Assembly (NCBI GenBank): GCA_027924645.1
Contig: BSBN01000763.1
Location: 124,001-188,000, forward strand
Length of the DNA: 64,000 nucleotides
Origin: Cunninghamia lanceolata
Lineage: Eukaryota; Streptophyta; Pinopsida; Cupressales; Cupressaceae
Reading direction: 5' to 3'
Positions 48,040-58,873 of this stretch are shown one piece after another (position 1 is the first letter of the stretch; each line of letters opens with the position of its first letter). The position numbers and the translations under genes are program-made. Below the pieces are notes generated by a model. It searched no databases. It saw only the letters and a list, made by a program, of their open reading frames with translations, and was not told the DNA's origin.

Positions 48040-48947
48040 AGCAATTGTTGATACCCACCGTCAATGTTCCAACTACCGAAATCATCTACAAACTTGTTGG
48101 TCCCAAATCCCCATGGTACAAAGATATCTATGAATAAATTAAACATGGTACCTTTCCCTTTGAGCTATCTACAACCCAACGCAAAACCTTTATCCATCAA
48201 TCCTCCCGTGACACCATTCTAGGTGATACACTATATCGTCGAAGTCTTGATGGTATCCTCTTAAGATGTCTTAACACAAAATAAGCCGATGCTACTTTAC
48301 AAGACATACATGAAGGTGTCTGTGGCACACATTCTACCAGTCCTAACCTTGCTAAGAAGATACTCTGCATAGGGTATTACTGGCATACCATAGAACAAGA
48401 TGCAGTGCAATTTGCTGAGAAGTGTCTACAATGCCAACAGCATGGAGATTTGATTCACACACCAACTCATGAACTACAACCAATGACAACTCCATGGTCT
48501 TTTTTCACAATGGGGTCTCGACCTCGTAGGACAAATTCACCCATCTTCGTCCAATGGCCATAAATTTATCATTACCGCCACTAAGTATTTTACAAAGTGG
48601 GTAGAAGCCATTCCAATGACTTATATTATCGGTAAGCAAATCGCCAAGTTTATCCTAAATTACCTTATTTGCCAGAACAGTATCCCACAAGCCATTGTCA
48701 TCAATAATGGATGACCATTCAAGAATCAAGATGTCTGTGCCTTGTGCACCCAATACAATATCCAACATCACTTTTCCACTCCCTACTATCCTCAGAGTAA
48801 CGGCCAAGCTGAGGCTTCCAACAAAACCATTCTAAAAATCATCAAGAAGAGGGTCAATGAAGCTGGTCGTGATTGGCACCTACAACTCAATCTCACCCTA
48901 TGGGCCTATCACACTAGTATCAGAACACCAGCTGGTGCCACACCTTA
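48040..48947 (+). pseudogene. Tat-C integrase, part before insertion
   Basis: Zinc-binding part: LQDIHEGVCGTHSTSPNLAK and EKCLQCQQHGD (about 48300-48445). Core in shifted frames: SSNGHKFIITATKYFTKWVE, QAIVINNG-PFKNQD and YYPQSNGQAEASNKTILKII. The second catalytic Asp is Asn (INNG) and the following Arg codon is TGA, both explained by G-to-A or C-to-T changes. The core breaks at ATPY, where the Copia-type element is inserted after target CCTTA (48943-48947). Confidence 0.9.
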
Positions 48948-50040
48948 TGTTGGCAAGAGACACTATATGGATTCATGATTGTTGTCATTGATGGCAGCAA
49001 AGTTCATCCCACACATCCGCAGGACATGGTGTGTCTCTACCAGAAGTCAGAGTGAAGAATGTTGTGGTCCAGCAAACAAGAACAAAGCTTGTGGCAAGGT
49101 CTGGCAGACAGGTCTGGATCTCTCAGAGGAAGAATCTTGGTGAAGTGCGGTTTTGGGAAAGTCAAGAGGACTACCTTGAGTGTTATATTCCAAGGATTTA
49201 GCCTCTGGTGATAGATGAAGAAAAAGATATGAATACTTGAGTACCGAGTTCCTGAGTGACAGTGTGAACAGAGGAAGAAATGACTGATAGAACATCAGAC
49301 TATTTTTCGGATGTGTTACTGATAATGGAAAAGGTTCTTAAGGCATAAATTATGTTTGGCCGACATGATTGATGACTTCTACAAGTATATGCTTGATCTG
49401 CATTACTTGGTGTGCAAGGATTCAGCCGACAGATCAGAGTTTGTAAAAAGATTGACTATTCTGGGTGCCAACTAGAAAGGTGATGAAATCACTTGTGTGG
49501 ATATATATACATGACGGATTTAGTTGTGAGAGGTGTTGTGGTTGTTAGCAATGTGTGAATAAAAGTAGAAGTACAGAGCAGAAGCAGGAAGGAAGGTCCG
49601 GTATGTGAAAGGAAAGCAACATTATAGAAGAGGAAAGATGAAGTGTAGCAGATCAGTGTACTGAGCCTAACCGAAACTGAACTCCAGCATTTGTAGATGC
49701 TCCCAATCAGTTCAAGTATTGTATAACACTCTTTTTGTAGATAGTGAGTCTCTTGTAGGTAGTGTGCCTCTTGTGAACAGTGTGCTTGGGCAATGAGCCC
49801 TAATTGGCAAGTGCCATTTTTGTTTTTCTATTCTTCTAACAGAGAATACAATCTTGGGCTAATCACCTCGTGGTTTTTTCCCTTAACAGGGTTTCCACAT
49901 CAAAAATATTGTGTCATGTGTACTTCCATTTTCATGGTTATGTTTGCTTGTTTGAATTAATGTTGCATTGATTAATAAGAAAGTTTAGAAAGAAAAATTA
50001 ATTAGGATAACTGATTCACCCCCCCTCTCAGTTATCAACA
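48948..50040 (+). repeat. Sirevirus-like 5' LTR
   Basis: 1,093 bp, starts TGTTGGCAAGAGACAC and ends CACCCCCCCTCTCAGTTATC plus AACA. A TATATATAC box lies at 49501-49510. In U5 a GTGG...CCCTTAACAGGG...CCAC hairpin sits at 49871-49900. Against the 3' LTR I count about 12 differences in the first ~230 bp by eye, mostly transitions, so the insertion is not recent. Confidence 0.93.
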
Positions 50041-50041
50041 A

Positions 50042-50055
50042 TTGGTATCAGAGCC
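50042..50055 (+). promoter_or_regulatory. primer-binding site, initiator Met-tRNA type
   Basis: TTGGTATCAGAGCC begins one base after the 5' LTR. It is the canonical Copia primer site complementary to the 3' end of initiator Met-tRNA. Confidence 0.95.
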
Positions 50056-50105
50056 AATTTCCTCCTAACAGAGTCTAACAGCTCGAGGAAGATCTAGGAA
50101 TCCAA

Positions 50106-50181
50106 ATGGATGCATATGATTTAAGGGAGCAACTCAAGACTGCCCTTGAGGATCTGGAAATGTCAAACTCTGAAGTCAATG
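50106..50181 (+). pseudogene. gag: Sirevirus-like gag, start (before insertion)
   Basis: ATG at 50106 opens MDAYDLREQLKTALEDLEM, an acidic heptad-like coiled-coil start. At 50181 the inner element begins. The frame is interrupted there by the insertion rather than by a point change. The same protein goes on at 57360. Confidence 0.75.
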
Positions 50182-52492
50182 TGTTGGTGCCTGAATTGAC
50201 TGTCAGTTAATTTAGCAATTTTTCATGCAGGCACCTTCCCAAAAGATCCAAAAAAGTTCTAAGTTTTGGCACCCCTTCAGTGTTTTGCAGCATCGGCATC
50301 ATCTTTCTTGAGGAAGGGGTCATCATGTTTTGTCCATCGATGAAAGTTTTGTTTTTTGAGTGCTCCCATTGTGTCTTTGGCATCTCAATTTGAACTTGAA
50401 CCCCTTTTTTCGAAAGTTCAATGGTTCAAAGGTTCAATGGTTCGTGGTTCAATGATTCAGGGGCTTTGGTTCCTTATTTTCCGTAAGTGAATCCTTTGCT
50501 CATCTATGTGATCCAATCGGTATGGTTGAACCACTGCCTTGAACCACCTACTTGAACCCTTTTCTTCAAGGTTCAACAGTTCAAGGTTCAATGGTTCAAA
50601 GCTTTATGATTTTGATCTTATCAGAGTGATCGGCATCATCGGCGAAGGATTTCTGAGTTGGGCTGATAGTGGATGTTTGGCTGATGAGATATCATCGGCG
50701 TATGTCTTGCCGAAGAGGGTGGGGTTGACGAAGTGCCATCGGTAAGACTATTGTGGTCGGCGAAGGAGTATTCAGTTGCTCCGATAGTGTTGATCTCGCC
50801 GATGGGAGCGAGGAGTTTGGCCGTCGGGGAGTCGTCAGTGTGTGTCTGGTCGATGGGAATTTGGAGGATGTCTATCGGTGTGTGTTGCATTGTCAGCCTA
50901 GTCGATGGAAGGTAGCCCAATGGTCTATCTCTGGCTGATGATGGCGAATGTATAGTTTGCATCGGCCAGACCTTTGAGATCGGTGAGAGTTTGCTTGGCT
51001 TGGCCGATGGTTTTTGTCTTCACAACAAGCGTGTATGAATGGTCATCGGTGAGACTTTGTTCATCAGCAGGAGATTTATGGGCTTGGCCGATGGCTTAGG
51101 TCTAGGCAATGGGCTTTGGGCGAAGGAGCGTGTGTCGAGTGTGGCAAAAGCGTTCGACACCTATTATACATGCGGCTATGTTTATAAAGTGCTAAAGTGG
51201 TCTCGGCAGCATGCATGTGGGACTATTCTTCCTGCATATTTTAAACCTGCAGCGAAACACGTTTTGGCGGGAGGCTTCATTTTGAACGCTATGTCAGTTT
51301 TCAAGTAGGCCGCGGGTGGTTGAGCCATCAATGGCGACTGTGCTGAGGCGTGGGCGAGTTGTTGAACAATCATGTACCTGATTTTTGGCATGAGGACTTC
51401 CAAATGGCAGCACAAGGCTCGAGGCCACCCTTGTCTACTCTCCTGTCTATTGCAGCAATAAATTCTGAGCGCCATTCCTTCTAAGGACGGTATCTGACAG
51501 ATTTTTGTCAAAAACATGTAATTAATTGCTAGAGGTACACTTTCTGGCCGATATAGGCAGACTGTGTTACCATTTTTGTGGTTGTTGAAAGTTGAACATT
51601 TGGCTTTGTAATACAATACAGTTGGTTTTGGTTGCTCTGTGCAGCAAAGTTTGTGAGTTTATGTATCTCCTGTTGTATGTTTTTGCATGAATCCACTGAT
51701 TTCATGGTTAATCTTATATGAATACTGCTATGTTTGCATGTGTTGTGCTAATTTTGTCTCCAGTGTTGCATGTATCTTTCTTCTGAGTCTAGATATTCAA
51801 GGAATGTCTAAGATTCTAGAACATAGAATTCCTGTGTTGAATGTTTGATCTCTTAACTTCTGCTCAAGGGGTAGATTAAATTGTTTTCAGATTGAATATT
51901 GGGAAGGATATACTGCAATAGGGATGCCATAAGTATAGATAGCCTAACACTTTGTATTGGGAGATATCTATAAGGCAGGTATCATATGTATCCCCCTGAA
52001 ATCCAATTTTAGTTGTTCATGCATATCATTCATAGGTGTATGTCTATTGACTCCAAGCCCTAGATAGGCACCGATCTAGCTTTGTGTTTGTGTTATATAC
52101 CATGTCCAGCTTTGCATCCAAATATAAAATCAAAATCAAAACTCCAAAACAACCATTAGGACAGTAGAATTAGTTTTAGGATCCAAGTCCTCTGTCTACA
52201 ACTGCAAATAGGCCCAAAGCTAGCCCCTTTGCTCTTATCTTATAGTTTTGGTCTACTTACAGTAGGACTTATCTGCTTTCTATTAGCATCCCAGCCTTTA
52301 TATGCATATCCTCATGGATGTTGAGTAGGGAATACCCCCCTAGGTTTTGCAAAGCCTGAAGAAGAAGAGGAGATAAAATATAGAGTCTATCTCCTACACT
52401 GTTGGCCCCTAGCCTAGAGATCTTGTTGATCATTGATGGCTACCTTGTAGGGAAATCTGGGAGTCAGCATCCAGTCTGGGAAAAAACCAACA
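50182..52492 (+). repeat. TR-GAG 5' LTR
   Basis: Starts TGTTGGTGCCTGAATTGACT, ends GGGAAAAAACCAACA. Inside are GGTTCAA repeats (50410-50600) and a dense cluster of CCGATG/CATCGG words (50630-51110). Compared with 55044-57354, about 14 differences in the first ~250 bp by eye, almost all transitions, many at CG sites. Frames such as 50636-50962 on the minus strand are by-products of the repeated words. Confidence 0.93.
50410..50600 (+). repeat. GGTTCAA repeat cluster in LTR
   Basis: Words GGTTCAA, GGTTCAATGG and their complement TTGAACC recur about ten times, so the stretch holds both direct and inverted short repeats and could fold. The same cluster is in the 3' LTR at 55272-55462. Confidence 0.75.
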
Positions 52493-52494
52493 AA

Positions 52495-52690
52495 AATTGG
52501 CGACTCTGCTGGGGAAGAATTAGAAAAGAAAAAAGAGAAGCAGTACCTCTGTGGCCCATCCGAGTCACCAACAAAAATTGGTGACTTCGTTGGGGAGTGA
52601 TTTGAAAATTGTTATTTTTTGTCCTCCCTGGTGAAATATTTGTGGCCCATCTGAGTCGCAACAGAAATTGGTGACTCTGCTGGGGAGACA
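52495..52690 (+). repeat. primer-site-containing repeats of TR-GAG
   Basis: ATTGGCGACTCTGCTGGGGA starts three bases after the 5' LTR and is the likely primer-binding site. Close copies follow at 52578 (TTGGTGACTTCGTTGGGGAG) and 52668 (TTGGTGACTCTGCTGGGGAG). The last two are preceded by GTGGCCCATC-GAGTC and spaced about 90 bp. A weaker GTGGCGACTCTGTTG lies at 52861. The repeats duplicate the primer site itself. Confidence 0.75.
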
Positions 52691-53158
52691 ATGTCATATC
52701 CGTGAAGCTTGAGTGTAAGAAATTAAAGAATCAAACCTGAAGGTACCTTGTTGTAGCAAAAGAAAAAGTTTTATCTGTGGCTCTGCTGGTGGATGACCCA
52801 GAAAGAAAGAAATCAATTTTCAGCTTCAGCCTGTTTGAAGCTCATTCCTCTGCCAAGGAGGTGGCGACTCTGTTGAATGAATCTATCAGCTGCTGCAACA
52901 TATCCAGGTATTTCAAGTTTTTGAAAAGTTCCCTATTTGGTGAAATAGCACTGGTTAAAAGGGAAACATTGGTGAAAACAGAGCTTGCATGCTTTTGTTA
53001 GAACCTACTCTGTATTTCAAAAGGGCATGCAATGTTGTTTAAAAGACTCATATAGAGGACTTTAGGCAGGTTGAAATAGCAGTTTGTATTTTAAGGGCCT
53101 AAGGTCATATTGTGATTGAAAATCTGAGTAGAGAAGAGGGTTGCAAAAGCATAAAAAG

Positions 53159-54904
53159 ATGTATTGTCAGCCCATGCACCCTTGTGAAGTGTCAAGTGCA
53201 GAAACATATAATAGTCAGTCCCAATCATGTAATAAAAGAGGCTTCAACATAGATAGATATAAGCCCATAAATTTCAGTGGCATTTGTGGCTATCCAAATG
53301 CTCTTCCACCTAAAATCAGAAATTTTTTGCCCAAATTTAGTGGTGCAAAGGATGAATCAACTGAGAGACACTTGCAGCAGTTTATAAATGTGATAGATGA
53401 CTTTGAAATTGACCATGAGGATGTGGTTATGAGATTATTTGTTCAATCTCTAGATCAAGATGCAAGGGACTGGTTTTCCTACCTTCCAGCTCACTCTGTC
53501 AGCTCTTGGCATGATTTTAAATCTACATTTCTAGTACAATATGGTGAAAGAATTTCTGAATATGTAGTTATTAGTGACTTCATGTACATCCATATTGAAG
53601 AAGATGAATTGATCCCAGCCTTTAACCTCAGATTTATGAGGGCATTGAATAGAATTCCAGAATGCATGAGACCTAATGATGCACTGTGCTTAGTCATCTA
53701 TTTGGGAGCATTTGACAAAAAAATGAGTTATAGATTGAGAGACAAGGAGCCCACCACATTACAACAGGCACATCAGTTTGCAATAGATATTGAAAACAAT
53801 TAGAGGTATGGAATACAAAAGGGTTATTTTTCTAAAAAAATTTGTTGTCCTGCAGCCCCCAATGTTAATGAAAGTTTTAATTCAGATGTTGAGAATGAAT
53901 GTCAAAGTAATCACACCCATGCTATCCCAGTTTTTGCATCATTCCAAGTTGATGATGTTTCTGTTATAGAGGAGGATGTCCTGATTTGCCCAGTAAATGA
54001 AGTTGAAAACAATGGTTTTTCAAGTAGTATTTACATGCCAGCTCCTATCAAAGAATATTCATGTTTAAATGATCGAGTTGTACAAATTTATGATCATGTG
54101 GATCAACAATCAGTATCAGTTTCATTAGGAAGTATTAGAGGGCTAGAAAATGATGCAGATAGTTCAACTTCAGAATGCATTGAAGGAGCAGAAATCTTGT
54201 ATGTGGGGCAATCAGATGATAAAAATGATATCCATGATCAATTCATGGACCAGGTTTGTTCTCCTTATGACTCTGGATCTGATAGTAATAAAGAAGAAGC
54301 AGAGGCCTTTGCAGTGAGTGCGAATCCCCTTTATGATGGGCCTCTGGATGCATTTATTGTTGTGAGTCATGACCTTCATTGGTGCAGGGTTAACCCTTTG
54401 TTTGAAGTTGATGATGCTGATTTACAAACTGTGAATAATGTATGTTCATCATCACCTGATTTAGACATGTGCAACATTGGGTGTGTGGATCAGGGTTTGT
54501 TTTCAACATCAGTAGATATTAGGGGTCTCATATTTTCTGACTATTTTGAGTTTTTGGATCAGCTGGATGAGTGCCTAACGGTGTGCGGTAGCCAGATAAA
54601 TGATGCAGACTACCAAGAGCAGTATGATGTACTGTCTGAGGGATATAACATACATGTGTTACCTAATGTTGAAGAATATTATGTGTATGGTTATATGTAT
54701 AATTTTGAAATCCAAAATGACAGAGTTGAAAATGATAGTGGCAAGCTTTCAAAAGTGGTGGAATATCTAATTGAGCAAATGACCTTGTGGGTAGATTATG
54801 CCAATCTTTTCGGCTGTGGTTGGGATTATTCAATTTGGAATCAAGCATTTGACTTGAAAAAATTATGGTTCTTCCTTTTTGGCTGCCCAAGGCCTCCAAA
54901 GTGA
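53159..54904 (+). pseudogene. gag: TR-GAG gag-like protein with acidic tail
   Basis: 581 codons from the ATG at 53159, broken only by one TAG at codon 215 (53801-53803); the same frame stays open for another 366 codons. Residues ~55-214 are a Retrotrans_gag domain: LPKFSGAKDESTERHLQQF, MRLFVQSLDQDARDWFSYLP, WHDFKSTFLVQYGERI, LTLR-like FNLRFMRALNRIPE, TLQQAHQFAIDIE. After the stop the protein is strongly acidic (CIEGAEILYVGQSDDKND, GSDSNKEEAEAFAVSANPL) and ends FGCGWDYSIWNQAFDL then FGCPRPPK. No zinc knuckle is visible. The tail has no family I know. Confidence 0.82.
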
Positions 54905-55043
54905 TGTTTGAAAATGTGATCTATGATGCAGGTCAGTGTAGTTTTATGACTCTATGCCCAATGGATAGGGGACTGGTCTGCATCCCAGAGTTCTGTGGTT
55001 CTTGTCATGCCTGCAAGAGGCATGCATCCTCAGATAGAGCCAC

Positions 55044-57354
55044 TGTTGGTGCCTGAATTAACTGTCAGTTAATTTAACAATTTTTCATGCAGGTACCTTC
55101 CCAAAAGATCCAAAAAAGTTCTAAGTTTTGGCACCCTTTCAATGTTTTGCAGCATCCGCATCATCTTTCTTGAGGAAGGGGTCATCGTGTTTTGTCCATC
55201 GGCGAAAGTTTTGTTTTTTGAGTGCTCCCATTGTGTCTTCGGCATTTCAGTTTGAACTTGAACCCCTTTTTTTGAAAGTTCAATGGTTCAAAGGTTCAAT
55301 GGTTCGTGGTTCAATGGTTCAGGGGCTTTGGTTCCTTATTTTCTGTAAGTGAATCCTTTGCTCATCTATGTGATCCAATCGGTATGGTTGAACCACCACG
55401 TTGAACCACCTGCTTGAACCCTTTTCTTCAAGGTTCAACGATTCAAGGTTTAATGGTTCAAAGCTTTATGATTTTGGTCTTATCGGAGTGATTGGCATCA
55501 TCGGCGAAGGATTTCTGAGTTGGGCCGACAGTGGATGTTTGGCCGATGAGATGTCATCAGCATATATCTTGCTGAAGAGAGTGGGGTTGACGAAGTGCCA
55601 TCGATAAGACTATTGTGGTGGGCGAAGGAGTGTTCAGTTGCTCCGATAGTGTTGATCTCACCGATGGGAGCGAGGAGTTTGGCCGTCGGGGAGTCGTCGG
55701 TGTGTGTCTGGCTGATGGGAATTTGGAGGATGTCTATCGGCATGTATTGTATTGTTGGCCTAGTCGATGGAAGGTAGCCCGATGGTCTATCTCTGGCTGA
55801 TGATGGGGAATGTATAGTTTGCATCGGCCAGACCTTTGAGATTAGTGAGAGTTTGCTTGGCTTGGCTGATGGTTTTTGTCTTGGCGACAGGCGTGTATGG
55901 AATGGTCATCGGTGAGACTTTGTTCATCGACAGGAGATTTATGGGCTTGGCCGATGGCTTAGGTCTGGGCGATGGGCTTTGGGCAAAGGAGCGTGTGTTG
56001 AGCATGGCAAAAGTGCTCGACACCTATTATACATGCAGCTATGTTTATAAAGTGCTAAAGTGGTCTCGGCAGCATGCATGTGGGACTATTCTTCCTGCAT
56101 ATTTTAAACCTGCAACAAAACACGTTTTGGCGGGAGGCTTCATTTTGAATGCTGCGTCAGTTTTCAAGTAGGCCGCGGGTGGTTGAGCCATCAATGGCGA
56201 CTGTGCTGAGGCGTGGGCGAGTTGTTGAATAGTCATGTACCTAATTTTTGGCATGATGACTTCCAGATGGTAGCACAGGGCTCGAGGCCACCCTTGTCTA
56301 CTCTCCTGTCTATTGCAGCAATAAATTCTGAGCACCATTCCTTCTAAGGACGGTATCTGGAGGATTTTTGTCAAAAACATGTAATTAATTGCTAGAGGTA
56401 CACTTTTTGGCTGATATAGGTAGACTATGTTACTATTTTTGTGGTTGTTGAAAGTTGAACATTTGGCTCTGTAATACAATACAGTTGGTTTTGGTTGCTC
56501 TGTGCAGCAAAGCTTGTGAGTTTATGTATCTCCTGTTGTATGTTTTTGCATGAATCCATTGATTTCATGGTTATCTTATATGAATAATGCTATGTTTGCA
56601 TGTGTTGTGCTAAATCTGTCTCCAGTGTTGCATGTATCTTTCTTCTAAGTCTAGGTATTCAAGGAATGTCTAAGATTCTAGAACATAGAATTCCTGTGTT
56701 GAATGTTTGATCTCTTAACTTCTGCTCAAGGGGTAGATTAAATTGTTTCCAGATTGAATATTGGGAAGGATATACTGCAATAGGGATGCCATAAGTATAG
56801 ATAGCCTAACACTTTGTATTGGGAGATATCTGTAAGGCAGGTATCATATGTATCCCCCTGAAAACCAGTTTTAGTTGTTCATGCATATCATTCACAGGTG
56901 TATGTCTACTGACTCCAAGCCCTGGATAGGCACCAATCTAGCTTTGTGTTTGTGTTATATACCATGTCCAGCTTTGCATCCAAATATAAAATCAAAATCA
57001 AAACTCCAAAACAACCATTAGGACAATAGAATTAGTTTTAGGATCCAAGTCCTCTGTCTACAACTGCAAATAGGCCCAAAGATAGCCCCTTTGCTCTTAT
57101 CTTACAGTTTTGGTCTACTTACAAGAGGACTTATCTACTTTCTGTCAGCATCCCAGCCTTTATATGCATATCCTCACGGATGTTGAGTAGGGAATACCCC
57201 CCTAGGTTTTGCAGAGCCTGAAGAAGAAGAGGAGATAAAATATAGAGTCTATCTCCTACACTATTGGCCCCTGGCCTAGAGATCCTGTTGATCATTGATG
57301 GCTACCTTGTAGGGAAATCTGGGAGTAAGCATCCAGTCTGGGAAAAAACCAACA
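55044..57354 (+). repeat. TR-GAG 3' LTR
   Basis: Starts TGTTGGTGCCTGAATTAACT and ends GGGAAAAAACCAACA; same length as the 5' copy. The sequence directly before it (GGCATGCATCCTCAGATAGAG) has no strong polypurine tract; AGATAGAG is the best candidate. Confidence 0.93.
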
Positions 57355-57359
57355 CAATG

Positions 57360-58464
57360 AATTAAAGGAAGACTCAAACAGGCTAATGATTTCATGAGAG
57401 AATTAAAAGACAAATTAAGTCTCTCTATGAAAAAGAGAAAGGAGCTGCTTCAGCAACTGGCAAGACAAAGTGAAGCTAATGATGCAAATGAAGAGCTGAC
57501 TAAGAAAACCAAGTTATGTGAAAAGTTATCAAAAGAAGTCATTATGGTAAGACATGAAATGGAATCAGGAGTTATGAAGTTTACCCAAGAGATTGAAGAG
57601 AAAAGAAAAATTTAAGATAATCTAAGACAATCTCTCAAGGAGAAATCATAAGATTGCCACCAAATGGATAGAATTATCAGACATCTTGAATCTGATCTTG
57701 AAGATGCTAAAGAAAATGAAGAAAAACTTGAGGATCAAACTGTCTCTCTCAAAAGGGATCTTCAAACAACAAATGAATATAAAGAGAAATTCAAAATAAG
57801 TTCTACTCAACTTGAAGTTCTTCTTGGAAGTCAAAAGAGGGCAGATGACAAGTGTGGTTTGGGATATGAGAAAAGAGAAAGCTCCAGATCCGGTCAAAAG
57901 AATTTTGGATCAGAAATTCCAAGGAACAGGCCTAGAAGAGCTCTGGCAAGATAGCCCAATGCTCAAAGATATCCATCCTTTAATGGATACTGCCACAGCT
58001 ATAATCACTTTGGTCACAAAGCTAATCAGTATAGAAAGAGAATGAATCAAACTAATTCATCCTTCTTCAGACAGTGTTTTAACTGCAAAAGGTATAGTCA
58101 CAAATCTCATGAATGCAGAAATATGCAAATATACAAATCATTCAATGGTAGATGCTTTGCATGCAATAGAATAGGTCATACAGCTAATCAATACAGATCA
58201 AGAGGATATCAATCAAATATGCAGAGAAATATTGTTTGCCAAATTTGCAATAGATCTGGTCATATTGCAAAATTCTGTAGAAGCAAGAATCAGGACAAAA
58301 GAGGTTCGGTATATCATAATCAGAATCAAGATAAGGGTAAACAAAAGGTGAATACAGATGAAATTAAAAGTGAGATGAATAAGATTTGGGTGAAGAAAAG
58401 TACAAAGAATGTAGAGGTTGGATCCACACCAGACTCTGGCACTGATATTCCTTCCGGAAATTAA
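57360..58464 (+). pseudogene. gag: Sirevirus-like gag, main part
   Basis: After the target duplication a long coiled-coil-like stretch follows (ELKDKLSLSMKKRKELLQQL, then HLESDLEDAKENEEKLEDQ). It has stops at 57613, about 57649 and 57952, and a one-base shift before 57394. The C-terminal part carries zinc knuckles: CFNCKRYSHKSHEC (about 58073-58114), CFACNRIGHTANQY with the last Cys changed to Tyr, and CQICNRSGHIAKFC (about 58241-58282). An older, more damaged one (CHSYNHFGHKANQY) lies at about 57990. Cys-to-Tyr changes mean G-to-A. Gag coats element RNA in the particle. The ORF ends with SEMNKIWVKK, where Copia relatives go on into protease; here they do not. Confidence 0.83.
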
Positions 58465-58873
58465 AAAGTGAGCTTTGGCTCAGGGGGAGACACAAAGAAA
58501 ACCTTATTCCCCCAGCCAGTCAATTGGTGCTGAAACTGGCACAAGAAGAGTTGCGGACTGAAGGATTCATAAGGGTAACATTCAAACTTACTGTGGTTAA
58601 GATTTGAAAGATCTGCAAGATGTTAAAGATTAGGATTGATTCGGTTCTTCAAGTTATCTGAATAAGGCAAACCGGAATAACTTAGGTTGAGCATTTATTG
58701 CAACCTGACATTAGGGTTTGCAGAGCAATATAAGGATTTTCACATTAATCACTTGTTCATTCTGCATTCAAGAAGAAATGAAAAGTGAAGCTCTGCAACA
58801 AAATTTCTCAAGTTCATCGAAGATCATTTGCAGAAGTCATTACATCCAGAAATTGATCCGACCAACTTCGTGA
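58465..58873 (+). other. spacer before the unknown ORF
   Basis: About 400 bp replace pol. A polypurine-like CAGGGGGAGA is at 58481-58490. A TATA-like CAATATAAGG (58726-58735) and then a leader-like, A-rich stretch follow. This layout suggests a separate promoter or a spliced transcript for the ORF downstream; that is inference. Confidence 0.45.

Larger units (their letters stand above)
50182..57354 (+). mobile_element. nested TR-GAG retrotransposon
   Basis: 7,173 bp with LTRs 50182-52492 and 55044-57354 (each 2,311 bp) and a perfect target duplication CAATG (50177-50181, 57355-57359). The 2.55 kb interior codes only a gag-like protein; no protease, RT or integrase words are visible. Elements of this design are called TR-GAG (terminal repeats with GAG; established term). 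It must borrow its enzymes from an autonomous gypsy relative that is not in this window. Confidence 0.93.

Noticed and set aside
50636..50962. 108-codon minus-strand frame, repeated at 55498-55824
   Set aside because: Its duplication is only the LTR pair; the frame is built from repeated CCGATG words and Ser/Thr/Pro-rich noise.
51182..51616. 144-codon minus-strand frame, also in the second LTR at 56045-56479
   Set aside because: Tempting because it is open in both LTRs, but it has no recognisable domain and lies antisense in an LTR; two copies with ~5% difference are weak evidence of coding.
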